Source of the DNA: Actinomarinicola tropica
GTDB taxonomy: Bacteria; Actinomycetota; Acidimicrobiia; Acidimicrobiales; SKKL01
Assembly (NCBI RefSeq): GCF_009650215.1
Contig: NZ_CP045851.1
Coordinates: forward strand, 2,011,001 to 2,075,000
Reading direction: 5' to 3'
Length of the DNA stretch: 64,000 nucleotides
Shown here: one piece after another, positions 38,085-50,218 of the stretch
Layout: each line of letters begins with the position of its first letter
Position numbering within the stretch: position 1 is the first letter of the stretch
Notes under the pieces: generated by a model
The model's database searches: none
Told to the model about the DNA's origin: nothing
What the model saw: the letters and a program-made list of their open reading frames with translations, nothing else
Translations under genes and position numbers: made by a program

Positions 38085-39193
38085 CGGCCGCGCCCGACGG
38101 CGGCGACCAGCGTGCGGCACAGCGCCTCCTGCTTCGCGTCCCGCGCCAGGTCGCTCGCGTCCCCGCCCCCGCTGTGGATCACGACGACCGCCCCGTGGTC
38201 GAGGTCGACCCACAGCACCTGGCCGTGGATCCCCCACCCGGAGAGGATCCGTCCGGGCGGGCCCGGGATCCACCACTGGTCGCGGTAGGTGTAGCCCTCG
38301 AGCTTCGCGTAGCGCGAGCGGCGGAAGGCGTCCGGGTCGCCGCCGATCGCGATCCGATCGAGGACCGGTCCCGGCAGTAGGCGTCCGGCGGCGAGCGCGA
38401 GCCCCACCCGCGCCAGGTCGCGCGTCGTGGCGGCGAGGCCACCGCCGCCGGTCGGCACGCCCTCCGGATCGATCTGGACGGCGGCCGCGTCCCGCGCGCC
38501 GCTCGGCTCCCACACCCAGTCGCGCAGCAAGTCGATCCAGCCCCGGCCGACCGACGTCTCGAGGATCCACACGAGGAGCTCGGCGATCGGTGTGGCGTAC
38601 TGGAACACATGCCCGTGCGGGCCCTCCCCCTGCGCCAGCGCACCGACGAAGGCGCGCACCGACCGAGGGGCCGTCGGGTCGACCGCGACCCCGGGGGGAG
38701 CGAATCCCAGCGCCACCACGTAGTCGCCGAAGTCCCGGAAGGAGCGCTCGGCCTCACCCGCTCCGGCCGTGGCCTCGTAGTCCTCGTCGTAGGCGATCGA
38801 GACGGTCATGTCCGCCACGTCGCCGACGGTCGCGGAGCCGACACCTGTCCCGTCGAGCGCGGGGATCACCGCGCTCACCTGCCGGGTGCGGTCGAGGAGC
38901 CCCTCGTCGACGGCACGCGCCGCGAGCACCCCGGTCAGCGACTTGGTGAGCGAGAAGCACCTCTGGGGTCGCGCCGGATCGATGCCTGGTGCCCGCCACT
39001 CCCTCGCCGCGCCGTCGAGGGAGGCGACGACGAGCGACCGGCCGCCCCAGCGGCGCAGGACGTCACCCGCCGTCGCACCGGTGCCGGGGACGGTCAGGCC
39101 GTCGACGTCGAGGTCCGACGGCCGGCAGAGCGCGTCGTCGGCCCCGGGCGCCCGGGGGATGCGGATCTCGGGGGCGCGGGGTGGTCCGGGCAC
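38081..39193 (-). CDS. Serine hydrolase, beta-lactamase class C / 6-aminohexanoate hydrolase type
   Basis: 370 residues, GTG at 39193, 9 bases after the stop of the truncated glycoside hydrolase. The nucleophile motif SxxK is SLTKSLTG, followed later by FQYATPIAELL in the position of the YxN-type motif, and HSGGG near the C-terminus in place of KTG. There is no signal peptide, so it is probably a cytoplasmic esterase or amidase (NylB-like) rather than a secreted beta-lactamase. Substrate unknown. Confidence 0.85.
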   Translation of the reverse strand: MPGPPRAPEIRIPRAPGADDALCRPSDLDVDGLTVPGTGATAGDVLRRWGGRSLVVASLDGAAREWRAPGIDPARPQRCFSLTKSLTGVLAARAVDEGLLDRTRQVSAVIPALDGTGVGSATVGDVADMTVSIAYDEDYEATAGAGEAERSFRDFGDYVVALGFAPPGVAVDPTAPRSVRAFVGALAQGEGPHGHVFQYATPIAELLVWILETSVGRGWIDLLRDWVWEPSGARDAAAVQIDPEGVPTGGGGLAATTRDLARVGLALAAGRLLPGPVLDRIAIGGDPDAFRRSRYAKLEGYTYRDQWWIPGPPGRILSGWGIHGQVLWVDLDHGAVVVIHSGGGDASDLARDAKQEALCRTLVAAVGRGR

Positions 39194-39202
39194 GGGGTCA
39201 CG

Positions 39203-40165
39203 CTAGCCAGGGTCGTCGTCGAGGCCGGGCAGGTCGTCGAGGGGCGGCCGTGGCGCGCGCACGACCTCGCAGCGACCGGCACCGGTGACCTCCACGTGCC
39301 GCGGGTCGACGGCGACGCGCAGCTGCCCGCCGCAGGCGTCGATGCCGTCGACGGACAGCTCCTCGATCCACGGCGGCAGGATCGGGTCGACGTAGACGGC
39401 GTCGCGCCCCGACCAGGGGTCGAACCGGAGGAGGGCCCGCAGCCACAGGAGGGGCGACGCCGACGCCCAGGCCTGCGGCGAGCACGAGGTCGGGTACGCC
39501 GCGGGTCGGCCCCGGTCGAAGCCGGCGAACAGCTCCGGCAGGCGCCCGTCGGTCGCCGCAGCCGCGGCGAGCTGGCCCTCGAGGATGCGGTGGGCCTCCT
39601 CGACGAACCCGTACCGCACGAGGCCCGAGATGCACAGGGCGTTGTCGTGGGGCCAGACCGAGCCGTTGTGGTAGCTCACCGGGTTGAAGGCGGTCATCGA
39701 TCGACCGAGGGTGCGGACGCCCCACCCCGAGAAGAGGTCGTCGGACACGAGGGCCTGCGCGACGCGGGCCGCCTTGTCGGCGTCGACGATGCCGGTCCAG
39801 AGGCAGTGGCCCATGTTCGAGGCGAGTGACCGGATCGGCCGCTTGTCCCCGTCGAGCCCGAGGGCGAACCAGCCCTCGTCGTCGAGCCACATCTCCTCGT
39901 TGAACCGTCGTCGCAGCTGCCGGGCGCGCTCGCGCCAGGTCCGCGCCGCCGCATCGTCGCCGGCATCGTGGGCCAGGTGGGCCCGCGCGAGGAACGCGGC
40001 GTAGGCGTACCCCTGGACCTCGCAGAGCGCGATGGGACCTTGCGCCAGCTCGCCGTCGGGGTGGCGGACGGCGTCCCACGAGTCCTTCCACCCCTGGTTG
40101 ACGAGGCTGTGGGGTGTGCTCCGCTCGTACTCGACGAACCCGTCGCCGTCGACGTCGCCGTGGTG
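39203..40165 (-). pseudogene. Glycogen-debranching-like glycoside hydrolase, 5' half missing
   Basis: About 320 C-terminal residues of an amylo-alpha-1,6-glucosidase-type (six-hairpin) glycoside hydrolase. It begins abruptly at a GDVDGDGFVEYERST segment that is normally mid-protein, then NQGWKDSWDAVRHPDG, EVQGYAYAAFL, SNMGHCLWTGI, YHNGSVWPHDNALC and a normal C-terminus. Intact relatives are roughly twice this length. Upstream of about 40165 the frame is no longer like the family; it runs antisense to a glycosyltransferase remnant. A GTG at 40189 could start a short product. This is a true deletion remnant or an assembly join. Confidence 0.78.
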
Positions 40166-40735
40166 CAGGATCCCGGCGATGGCGGCCACCTCCTGTTCCT
40201 CGGGAGGATGAGCCCGGACAAGGGCGTCGACACCGCCATCGAGGTGGCGCGCCGCGCCGGACGACCGCTCCTCATCGCCGCCAAGATGTGGGAGCCCGAC
40301 GAGGTGCGGTTCCACGACGAGGTGGTCCGACCGCTGCTCGGCGACGGCGTGACCTACGTCGGGCCCGTGGCCGGTCCGGCGAAGGACGCGCTCCTCGAGG
40401 GGGCGGTCGCCCTCCTCGACCCGCTGCGGTGGCCCGAGCCGTTCGGGCTGGTGATGGTCGAGGCCATGGCCCGCGGCACCCCCGTCCTGGCGTTCCCGCA
40501 GGGTGCGGCGGCCGAGATCGTCGACCCGGGCATCACCGGCTTCCACTGCCGGGATGGTGCGCACATGGCGGCGCTCGTCGACCGCGCCGCGGCGCTCGAC
40601 CGCCGGGCATGCCGTCGCCGCGCCGAGGATCGCTTCGGCGCCCGCCGCATGGTGGCGGCGCACGTCGCCCTGTACCGCCGGTTGCTCGACACCGGCACAC
40701 CCGGGTCCGCGCCTGTGTCGGCCGGTGCCGTCTGA
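40166..40735 (+). pseudogene. GT4 glycosyltransferase, 5' half missing
   Basis: About 190 C-terminal residues of a GT-B family 4 glycosyltransferase: LLFLGRMSPDKGVDTAIEVA, then EGAVALLDPLRWPEPFGLVMVEAMARGTPVLAF with the EPFGLVxxEA donor-site motif, and a normal C-terminal helix. The entire N-terminal acceptor domain is absent. The breakpoint is around 40160-40180, where the divergent glycoside hydrolase also loses its 5' half. An in-frame ATG at 40208 with GGGAGG nearby might allow a fragment to be made, but it would lack half the fold. The stop TGA abuts the convergent stop of the gamma-synthase gene. Confidence 0.78.
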
Positions 40736-41898
40736 TCAGGCGTCGAGCGCCTGGTCCAGATCGGCGAGCAGGTCGTCGACGGCCTCGATCCCGACCGACA
40801 GCCGCACCAGGTCGGCCGGCACCTCGAGCGCGGAGCCGGCGACCGAGGCGTGGGTCATGCTCGCCGGGTGCTCGATGAGGCTCTCGACGCCGCCGAGCGA
40901 CTCGGCGAGCGTGAAGATCCGCGTCCGCTCGCACGTGCGCCGGGCCGCGGCCTCCCCGCCCCGCAGCCGGATGCTCACCATGCCGCCGAAGCGCCGCATC
41001 TGGCGCTGCGCGACCTCGTGGCCGAGGTGCGTCGCGAGGCCGGGGTAGAGCACGGCCGTCACCTCTGGGTGGTCGACGAGCGCGGCGACCAGGGCCTCCG
41101 CGTTGTCGCAGTGGCGCTCCATGCGGACCGCCAGTGTCTTCGCGCCACGGAGCGTCAGCCAGCTGTCGAACGGCCCGGCCACCGCGCCCATGGCGTTCTG
41201 GTGGAACCGGAGATCCTCGGCCAACTCCTCGTCCACTGTGACGACCGCGCCCCCGACCACGTCGGAGTGCCCACCGAGGTACTTCGTCGTCGAGTGCACC
41301 ACGACGTCGGCGCCCCACCGCAGCGGTTGCTGGAGGTACGGGGAGGCGAAGGTGTTGTCGACGACGAGGCGGGCGCCGCCGTCGTGGGCGACCGCCGCCA
41401 GCGCCGCGAGGTCCGCGACGCCGAGCAGCGGGTTCGTCGGCGTCTCGCACCAGACGATCCGGGTCCGTTCGGTCATGGCCGCAGCGACGGCGTCGGGATC
41501 GGCGAGCGAGGCCGTGCTGTGCTCGACCCCCCACCGGCTCAGCACCCTGGCCACCAGGCGGAAGGTGCCGCCGTAGGCGTCGTCGGGCAGCACGACGTGG
41601 TCCCCCGGCTGGCACAGCGCACGCAGCACCGTGTCCTCCGCGGCCATGCCCGACGCGAACGCCAGCCCGTGGCCCTCCCCCTCGGCACCGGTCTCCAGTG
41701 CCGCGAGGCACGACTCGAGGGCGGTGCGAGTGGGGTTGGCCGAGCGGGAGTACTCGTAGCCGGCCCGCAGGCCACCGACGCCGTCCTGGGCGAACGTCGA
41801 CACCTGGTGGATCGGCACCACCACGGCGCCGGTCGTCGGGTCCGGTGGCTGGCCGGCGTGGATCGCGAGCGTCTCGAAGGCAGCTGGGCGTGGGTCGG

Positions 41899-41902
<4 letters not shown>
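40736..41902 (-). CDS. Cystathionine gamma-synthase/gamma-lyase (PLP)
   Basis: 388 residues, ATG at 41902 in an ATGA overlap with the CBS stop. Cys/Met-metabolism PLP enzyme: YEYSRSANPTR, ASGMAAE, VVDNTFASPYLQQPL and the Schiff-base lysine in HSTTKYLGGHSDVVGG. Its sequence cannot separate synthase from lyase, but coupling to cystathionine beta-synthase points to gamma-lyase activity: cystathionine to cysteine, 2-oxobutyrate and ammonia. It is the second step of reverse transsulfuration. Confidence 0.9.
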
Positions 41903-43278
<1,376 letters not shown>

Positions 43279-43429
43279 CCTGCCCTCCTTCCTCGCCCGC
43301 CTCGGACACTAACGGGGCGGGCCGCCGGTGCCGGGACCTTCGGCCCTGGCGAGCCGCCGTGGTGCGGCGTCCCATGGATGGCGCGCCCGGCGCGCACCAG
43401 GCGCGGGCCAGAGCAGAGAGGGGGACGTC

Positions 43430-43885
43430 ATGGCACTCGTCCACCGCACCCGCAACGAGCTCGACTGGCCGGAGTGGCCGTTCCGCGGCCGCCTGTTCGA
43501 GCTGCCCGATCGCTGGACCGAGCTGCTCGAGGGCGGCGAGCTGAAGGTCGAGGAGTTCGAGGAGGGCGACTCGATGGTCGTCCGTGTCGAGGCACCGGGC
43601 ATCGATCCGGCGCAGGACGTCGAGCTCACCATCAGCGACCACACGCTGCACATCCGCGTGGAGCGCCGCCAGGAACGCACCGCCGAGGACGCCAAGGGCT
43701 ATCGCTCCGAGTTCCGGTACGGGTCGTTCACCCGGATGATCGACCTCCCGGTCGGCACGACCGCCGACGACGTCACCGCCGAGTACGCGGACGGCGTGCT
43801 CGAGGTCCGACTGCCGCGCGAGCCCGCGGCGGTCGAGGCCCGCAGGATCCCGGTGACCCGACGCACGTCGGACGACCAGGCGTAG
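43430..43885 (+). CDS. Small heat shock protein, Hsp20/alpha-crystallin
   Basis: 151 residues from the ATG at 43430, with GAGAGGGGGA upstream. An alpha-crystallin domain (about 38-125) includes VRVEAPGID, SEFRYGSFTRMIDLP and the closing EYADGVLEVRLPR. A C-terminal RRIPVTR supplies the I-x-V-type anchoring motif for oligomers. It should hold unfolding proteins as an ATP-independent chaperone. No HspR or HrcA operator was recognised in its 150-base upstream region. Confidence 0.93.
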   Translation: MALVHRTRNELDWPEWPFRGRLFELPDRWTELLEGGELKVEEFEEGDSMVVRVEAPGIDPAQDVELTISDHTLHIRVERRQERTAEDAKGYRSEFRYGSFTRMIDLPVGTTADDVTAEYADGVLEVRLPREPAAVEARRIPVTRRTSDDQA

Positions 43886-43901
43886 CGACCGAGGACGACC
43901 G

Positions 43902-44768
43902 TCAGAGGTAGCGGCGGACGGCGCCGTCGGTCGCGGCCGCGTAGCCGCCGCCGAACTTGATCGCGTGGACCGCGAGGGGTGCGATCTGGTGGAGGGCGAC
44001 GCGCTCGTCCCAGCCCTCCGCGAGGGGGTGCGCGTCGTCGTACGCCTCGAACGCCGCCGCGCCGAACCCACCGAACAACCTCATCATCGCCAGGTCGAAC
44101 TCGCGGTGGCCCCCGTGGCACGCGGGGTCGATCAGCCAACTGCGACCCTCGACGTCGACGAGGCGGTTCCCGCCCCACAGGTCGCCGTGGAGGCGCGCCG
44201 GCGGTTCCGCCGCCGACCGACCGGCGACCTCGACCAGACGTGCGGCCACCCGCCGCATGCCCTCGATCGTGCCGCCGGCAAGAGCGCCCGACGCCTCGGC
44301 CATCGACGCCAGCGGGAGCAGGCGGCGCTCGGCGTAGAACTCCGCCCAGGTGTCGCAGGGGTCGTTCGGGAGCGACCGGGAACCCGTGGGTCGGCGGTCG
44401 ACACGACCGAACGTCGGGGCACCCGACCTGTGCATCGACGCCAGCAGCCGGCCGAACGTCGCCTCCCCGTCGGCGGTCGACCGTCGGGACTCGTCGATCC
44501 AGGGCAGCACGAGGAACGCAGGGTCGTCGGACACCGCGAGGACCTGCGGGACAGGGACCGCGTCGGCGGCGCGCAGCCACTCGAGCCCCGAGGCCTCGGT
44601 GGTGAAGAACCCTGGCGGCGCGGCGTCATGCGTCTTGGCGAAGACCACCTCGCCGCCGTCGAGCTCGACCCTGTAGGCGGTCGCGACGTCGCCCCCTCGC
44701 ACCGGGTCCGCCCTCCGCACCGATGCGCCGAGCGCCGCCGAGAGGGCGTCACGCAGCCGGTCGTCCAC
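43902..44768 (-). CDS. Fructosamine kinase family protein
   Basis: 288 residues, GTG start at 44768. A protein-kinase-like fold with HGDLWGGNRLV (catalytic loop) and IDPACHGGHREFDLAM (DFG-equivalent), diagnostic of the fructosamine-3-kinase family. Such enzymes phosphorylate sugar adducts on amines so that they fall off, repairing glycated proteins. The adjacent divergent trehalose operon makes a compatible context of sugar stress. A TACCGT box 7 bases before the GTG indicates leaderless expression. 3' end is 16 bases from the convergent Hsp20 stop. Confidence 0.92.
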   Translation of the reverse strand: MDDRLRDALSAALGASVRRADPVRGGDVATAYRVELDGGEVVFAKTHDAAPPGFFTTEASGLEWLRAADAVPVPQVLAVSDDPAFLVLPWIDESRRSTADGEATFGRLLASMHRSGAPTFGRVDRRPTGSRSLPNDPCDTWAEFYAERRLLPLASMAEASGALAGGTIEGMRRVAARLVEVAGRSAAEPPARLHGDLWGGNRLVDVEGRSWLIDPACHGGHREFDLAMMRLFGGFGAAAFEAYDDAHPLAEGWDERVALHQIAPLAVHAIKFGGGYAAATDGAVRRYL

Positions 44769-44775
44769 GAGGTCG

Positions 44776-44808
44776 ACGGTACCCCCGTCCCGCAGGCGCT
44801 CCTAGGAT
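44776..44808. promoter_or_regulatory. Divergent pair of leaderless -10 boxes
   Basis: TACCGT on the minus strand (44776-44781) ends 7 bases before the fructosamine kinase GTG. TAGGAT on the plus strand (44803-44808) ends 9 bases before the otsB GTG. The two starts are only 49 bases apart, with no ribosome-binding site for either, so both genes are likely expressed from leaderless mRNAs. Confidence 0.5.
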
Positions 44809-44817
44809 CGACCCATC

Positions 44818-45639
44818 GTGACGCCTGCGACCCCCCGGCCGATCGGTGACGTGCCCCACGCGCTCGCCGCGTGGCCCACGATCGCCGCCGAGCTCGAGCA
44901 CCGTGCGATCGCCGTGTTCCTCGACTTCGACGGCACGCTGTCGCCGATCGTCGCCGATCCGGCGGCGGCGGCGCTCCTGCCCGGGGTGCAGCCGGTCGTC
45001 GCACGACTCGCCCGGCAGGTCCCCGTCGCGGTCGTCAGCGGCCGGGGCGCGGCGGACGTGGCCGAGCGCGTCGGGGTCCCCGGCATCCACGTCGCCGGGA
45101 GCCACGGCTTCGAGATCATCGCCCCCGACGGCTCGTCGCACGACCAGCCCGACGCCGCTGCGAGCCTGGCCGCCCTCGAGGCGGCCCTCGACGAGCTGGA
45201 GACCGCTGTCGGCGACGTCCCGGGCGTCGTCCTCGAGCCGAAGCGGTTCGGCCTCACCGTGCACGACCGCATGGTCGCCGACGCCGACGCCGAGGCGGTG
45301 CGTGCCGCCGCCACCACGACCGGCGAGCGCCTCGGGCTCCGGGTCACCCACGGCAAGCGGGTCACCGAGCTGCGGCCCGACGTCGACTGGGACAAGGGAC
45401 GTGCCGTGCGCTGGTTGCTCGACCGGCTGGGCGACGCCGACGTGGTCGCCGTCTACGTCGGCGACGACCGCACCGACGAGGACGCCTTCGCGGCGCTCGG
45501 TCCCGATGCGCTGACGGTGATGGTCGCGGCCCCCGACGACGAGCGGATGACGCGAGCGCGCTTCACCGTCGCCGATCCCGGGCAGGTGCGGGACCTGCTC
45601 GCACGCCTCGCCGACCACCTCGACACCACGGAGAGCTGA
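44818..45639 (+). CDS. otsB: Trehalose-6-phosphate phosphatase
   Basis: 273 residues, GTG start at 44818. HAD-superfamily motif I is LDFDGTLSPIVADP, motif II VVSGR, and the late motif YVGDDRTDEDAF; the THGKRVTELRP segment is specific for trehalose phosphatases. It dephosphorylates trehalose 6-phosphate to trehalose. It comes first in the operon, 9 bases before otsA. The product serves as osmolyte, desiccation protectant or, in actinobacteria, mycolate-type carrier sugar. Confidence 0.95.
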   Translation: MTPATPRPIGDVPHALAAWPTIAAELEHRAIAVFLDFDGTLSPIVADPAAAALLPGVQPVVARLARQVPVAVVSGRGAADVAERVGVPGIHVAGSHGFEIIAPDGSSHDQPDAAASLAALEAALDELETAVGDVPGVVLEPKRFGLTVHDRMVADADAEAVRAAATTTGERLGLRVTHGKRVTELRPDVDWDKGRAVRWLLDRLGDADVVAVYVGDDRTDEDAFAALGPDALTVMVAAPDDERMTRARFTVADPGQVRDLLARLADHLDTTES

Positions 45640-45648
45640 CGCCACGCC

Positions 45649-47091
<1,443 letters not shown>

Positions 47092-47157
47092 CGGGGGTGC
47101 TCACGCCGACTCGGTGATGCCGGGCGACGGTCCCGGCACGGACACGAGGAGGATCCC

Positions 47158-47784
47158 ATGACGCTGCTCGACCCCCACCCCCCGACCCGCCCCGCCCGAT
47201 CGACCGACCGCGACGTCGCTGTCCGGATCCTGTCGGAGGCGTTCGCCCACGACCCCGTCATCTCCTGGATGGTCCCCGACGCCGCGGATCGCCGGCAGAT
47301 GCTCCCCTCGGTGTTCGAGCTGTTCGTCGACGCCTTCGCCCGCCACGACGAGACGCACGTCGTGCCGACCGCGGACGTGGTGGCCGGGGTCGCGCTCTGG
47401 GCGCCGCCCGGCACCGAGCCGATCCACCCCGACGACGAGACCGCGTTCGCGGCCGGACTCGTCGACGCGGTCGGGCCGCACATGGGGCGGGTCGGCACCG
47501 TCATGGAGCTCCTCGCGGGCAGCCACCCCGACGAGCCCGCCTGGTACCTCCAGTTCCTAGCCGTCGACCCCGTCGTGCAGGGGCTGGGGTTGGGATCCCG
47601 GGCGCTGCGCGGCGTGCTCGAGCGCGGGGACGCCGCCGGCGAGGCCGCGTACCTGGAGGCCACCTCCGAGCGGAACCGGGCGCTGTACCGGCGCCACGGC
47701 TTCCGCGACGTCGGTCAGGTCGCGCTGCCCGACGGCCCGACCCTGCACGCCATGTGGCGGGATCCCGCCCCCGTGCGCTCCTGA
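47158..47784 (+). CDS. GNAT family N-acetyltransferase
   Basis: 208 residues, ATG at 47158 with AGGAGG upstream. The acetyl-CoA loop is [19 protein letters not shown] (V/I-x-x-x-x-QGxG pattern) and is followed by [17 protein letters not shown], the family's final strand and helix. The N-terminal region resembles the group of single-domain actinobacterial GNAT enzymes. Acceptor unknown; it could be a small amine, antibiotic or protein. Confidence 0.9.
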   Translation: MTLLDPHPPTRPARSTDRDVAVRILSEAFAHDPVISWMVPDAADRRQMLPSVFELFVDAFARHDETHVVPTADVVAGVALWAPPGTEPIHPDDETAFAAGLVDAVGPHMGRVGTVMELLAGSHPDEPAWYLQFLAVDPVVQGLGLGSRALRGVLERGDAAGEAAYLEATSERNRALYRRHGFRDVGQVALPDGPTLHAMWRDPAPVRS

Positions 47785-47920
47785 TCAGGGACGCACGATC
47801 GAGCGTGCCTATCGGACCGATCAGTACGTTCGATCGGCATCGTCGATCGTTGGTGGGACATCACATATAGGATGCCTATCAGCACCAGTCCCCCGACAGA
47901 GACCTGGAGGTCCTGCACAC
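47785..47920 (+). promoter_or_regulatory. ahpC upstream region with stacked CGATCG-type palindromes
   Basis: This 136-base gap is less GC-rich than its surroundings. It holds TGCCTATC twice (47806-47813 and 47873-47880, 67 bases apart). ATCGG-A-CCGAT lies in between, and there is a GATCG-N7-CGATC palindrome downstream. ATAGG-ATG-CCTAT (47867-47879) overlaps a likely -10 box TAGGAT at 47868-47873. The LysR-type OxyR gene downstream makes these sites plausible OxyR operators. GGAGG is 10 bases before the ahpC ATG. Confidence 0.5.
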
Positions 47921-48481
47921 ATGCTCGTCAACAGCGAGATCCAGCCGTTCACCGCCACCGCCTTCAAGGGCGGCGAGTTCGTCGAGGTGAGCGACGCCGA
48001 CCTCAAGGGCAAGTGGAGCGTCGTCTTCTTCTACCCGGCCGACTTCACCTTCGTCTGCCCGACCGAGCTCGGTGACCTCGCGGACAACTACGCGGAGTTC
48101 CAGCGCCTCGGCGTCGAGATCTTCTCGGTCTCGACCGACACCCACTTCACCCACAAGGCCTGGCACGAGACCTCCGACACCATCGGCAAGGTCCAGTACG
48201 CCATGATCGGCGACCCGACCGGCGAGATCACCCGGAACTTCGGCGTGATGCGCGAGGGCCAGGGCCTCGCCGACCGCGGCACCTTCCTCATCGACCCCGA
48301 CGGCGTCGTCCAGTTCATGGAGGTCACCGCCGAGGGCATCGGCCGCAACGCCGTGGAGCTCCTCCGCAAGGTGAAGGCCGCCCAGTACGTCCGGGAGCAC
48401 CCGGGCGAGGTCTGCCCCGCCAAGTGGGAGGAGGGTGACGACACCCTCGCCCCGTCGCTGGACCTCGTCGGCAAGATCTGA
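47921..48481 (+). CDS. ahpC: Alkyl hydroperoxide reductase subunit C (peroxiredoxin)
   Basis: 186 residues. AhpC/Prx1-type: peroxidatic cysteine in [12 protein letters not shown] (near residue 47) and resolving cysteine in EVCPAKW near the C-terminus. It reduces hydrogen peroxide and organic peroxides and is recycled by AhpF. Downstream lie a hairpin, ahpF and oxyR, making a complete peroxide-response unit. Confidence 0.97.
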   Translation: MLVNSEIQPFTATAFKGGEFVEVSDADLKGKWSVVFFYPADFTFVCPTELGDLADNYAEFQRLGVEIFSVSTDTHFTHKAWHETSDTIGKVQYAMIGDPTGEITRNFGVMREGQGLADRGTFLIDPDGVVQFMEVTAEGIGRNAVELLRKVKAAQYVREHPGEVCPAKWEEGDDTLAPSLDLVGKI

Positions 48482-48509
48482 TCCACACGGATCCGATCCG
48501 ACGCTGACC

Positions 48510-48557
48510 GACTCGGGGCGCCCCCCCGGACCGCCGCCGGCGCGGGCGCCCCGAGTC
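48510..48557 (+). terminator. Intercistronic hairpin between ahpC and ahpF
   Basis: A perfect 14-bp inverted repeat (GACTCGGGGCGCCC at 48510-48523, complement at 48544-48557) with a 20-base GC-rich loop sits in the 116-base ahpC-ahpF gap. It may be a partial terminator or a stabiliser of the upstream mRNA 3' end, giving more AhpC than AhpF. Reduced downstream expression is an inference. Confidence 0.7.
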
Positions 48558-48597
48558 CCTGTCCCCCCGCCCTCCCCCCCCCGACACGGAGTCCCCC

Positions 48598-50193
48598 ATG
48601 CTCGACGACGCCATCGCCTCTCAGCTCGCCGCCCACCTCGAGAAGATCCGCGAACCCATCGAGCTCGTCGCCTCCCTCGACGACTCCCCCAAGTCCGTCG
48701 AGCTCGAGCAGCTGCTCAGCCAGATCGCCGGGATGTCCGACCACATCACCTACGTGCGCCGTGACGACGACGACCGCCGACCGAGCTTCGCCATCGTCCG
48801 GGTGAGCGACCCCGCGGCGTCCGTGCGCTTCGCCGGCATCCCCCTCGGCCACGAGTTCACCTCGCTCGTCCTCGCGCTCCTGCAGGTCGGCGGACACCCC
48901 TCGACGGCGTCGGAGGAGACGCTCGACCAGGTGCGGGGCCTCGAGGGCGAGCTCCGCTTCGAGACCTACTTCTCCCTGTCCTGCCAGAACTGCCCCGACG
49001 TGGTCCAGGCGCTCAACCTCATGAGCGTCCTCAACCCGAACATCACCCACGTCGCCATCGACGGCGCCCTCTTCCAGGACGAGGTCGACGAGCGCAAGGT
49101 CATGGCCGTCCCGACGGTGTTCCTGAACGGCGAGATGTTCGAGTCCGGCCGAATGTCGCTCGAGCAGATCGTCGCCAAGCTCGACACCGGCGCCGCCGAG
49201 CGCACCGCGGCCGAGATCGCCGAGAAGGACACCTTCGACGTCCTCGTGGTCGGCGGCGGCCCCGCCGGAGCGGCGAGCGCGATCTACGCCGCCCGCAAGG
49301 GCATCAGCACCGGCGTCGTCGCCGAGCGCTTCGGCGGTCAGGTCCTCGACACGATGGCCATCGAGAACTTCATCTCCGTGCGCCACACCGAGGGGCCCCA
49401 GCTCGCCACCGCGCTCGAGCAGCACGTCAAGGACTACGCCGTCGACGTCATGGACCTGCAAGTGGCCACCAAGCTGGTCCCGGCCGACGAGCCGGGTGGG
49501 CTGGCCACCGTCGAGCTCGCGAGCGGCGCCACCGTCTCGGCCCGCACCGTCGTCCTCTCCACCGGCGCCCGCTGGCGCCAGATGGGCGTCCCCGGCGAAG
49601 AGGAGTACCGCAACAAGGGCGTCACCTACTGCCCCCACTGCGACGGCCCGCTGTTCAAGGGCAAGCGCGTCGCTGTCATCGGTGGCGGCAACTCCGGCAT
49701 CGAGGCCGCGATCGACCTCGCCGGCGTCGTGGCCCACGTCACCGTCATCGAGTTCGACGACAAGCTCCGGGCCGACGAGGTCCTGCAGCGCAAGCTGCGC
49801 AGCCTCGACAACGTCGACGTGATCCTCAGCGCCCTCACCACGGAGGTGAAGGGCAACGGCGACCAGGTCACCGGCCTCGTGTACACGGACCGCACCACCG
49901 ACGAGAGCCACGAGGTCGCCCTCGACGGCATCTTCGTGCAGATCGGCCTGCTGCCGAACACGGAGTGGCTCGACGGCACGGTCGAGCTGTCGTCTCGAGG
50001 CGAGATCGTGATCGACGACCGTGGCGCCACCTCCGCGCCCGGCGTGTTCGCGGCCGGCGACTGCACCACGGTCCCGTACAAGCAGATCGTCATCGCCATG
50101 GGCGCCGGTGCCACCGCGGCGCTCAGCGCCTTCGATCACCTCATCCGCACGCCGGTCGGCGCGACCCCGGCGGCCACCGCGGCCGTCGCGTAG
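48598..50193 (+). CDS. ahpF: Alkyl hydroperoxide reductase subunit F (FAD, disulfide)
   Basis: 531 residues. The N-terminal double-thioredoxin domain (about 1-200) has the redox CxxC SCQNCPD; the C-terminal thioredoxin-reductase-like domain has [27 protein letters not shown] and CxxC YCPHCDG. Electrons pass from NAD(P)H through the two disulfides to AhpC. Both CxxC pairs are intact, so it is a full AhpF rather than a bare reductase. It is followed 26 bases later by oxyR. Confidence 0.96.
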   Translation: MLDDAIASQLAAHLEKIREPIELVASLDDSPKSVELEQLLSQIAGMSDHITYVRRDDDDRRPSFAIVRVSDPAASVRFAGIPLGHEFTSLVLALLQVGGHPSTASEETLDQVRGLEGELRFETYFSLSCQNCPDVVQALNLMSVLNPNITHVAIDGALFQDEVDERKVMAVPTVFLNGEMFESGRMSLEQIVAKLDTGAAERTAAEIAEKDTFDVLVVGGGPAGAASAIYAARKGISTGVVAERFGGQVLDTMAIENFISVRHTEGPQLATALEQHVKDYAVDVMDLQVATKLVPADEPGGLATVELASGATVSARTVVLSTGARWRQMGVPGEEEYRNKGVTYCPHCDGPLFKGKRVAVIGGGNSGIEAAIDLAGVVAHVTVIEFDDKLRADEVLQRKLRSLDNVDVILSALTTEVKGNGDQVTGLVYTDRTTDESHEVALDGIFVQIGLLPNTEWLDGTVELSSRGEIVIDDRGATSAPGVFAAGDCTTVPYKQIVIAMGAGATAALSAFDHLIRTPVGATPAATAAVA

Positions 50194-50218
50194 CCTCCAC
50201 CCCCGGGAGGGGGATGCC

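Noticed and set aside
43300-43430. Search for an HspR/HrcA-type operator before Hsp20
   Set aside because: No CIRCE or HAIR-type inverted repeat was seen.
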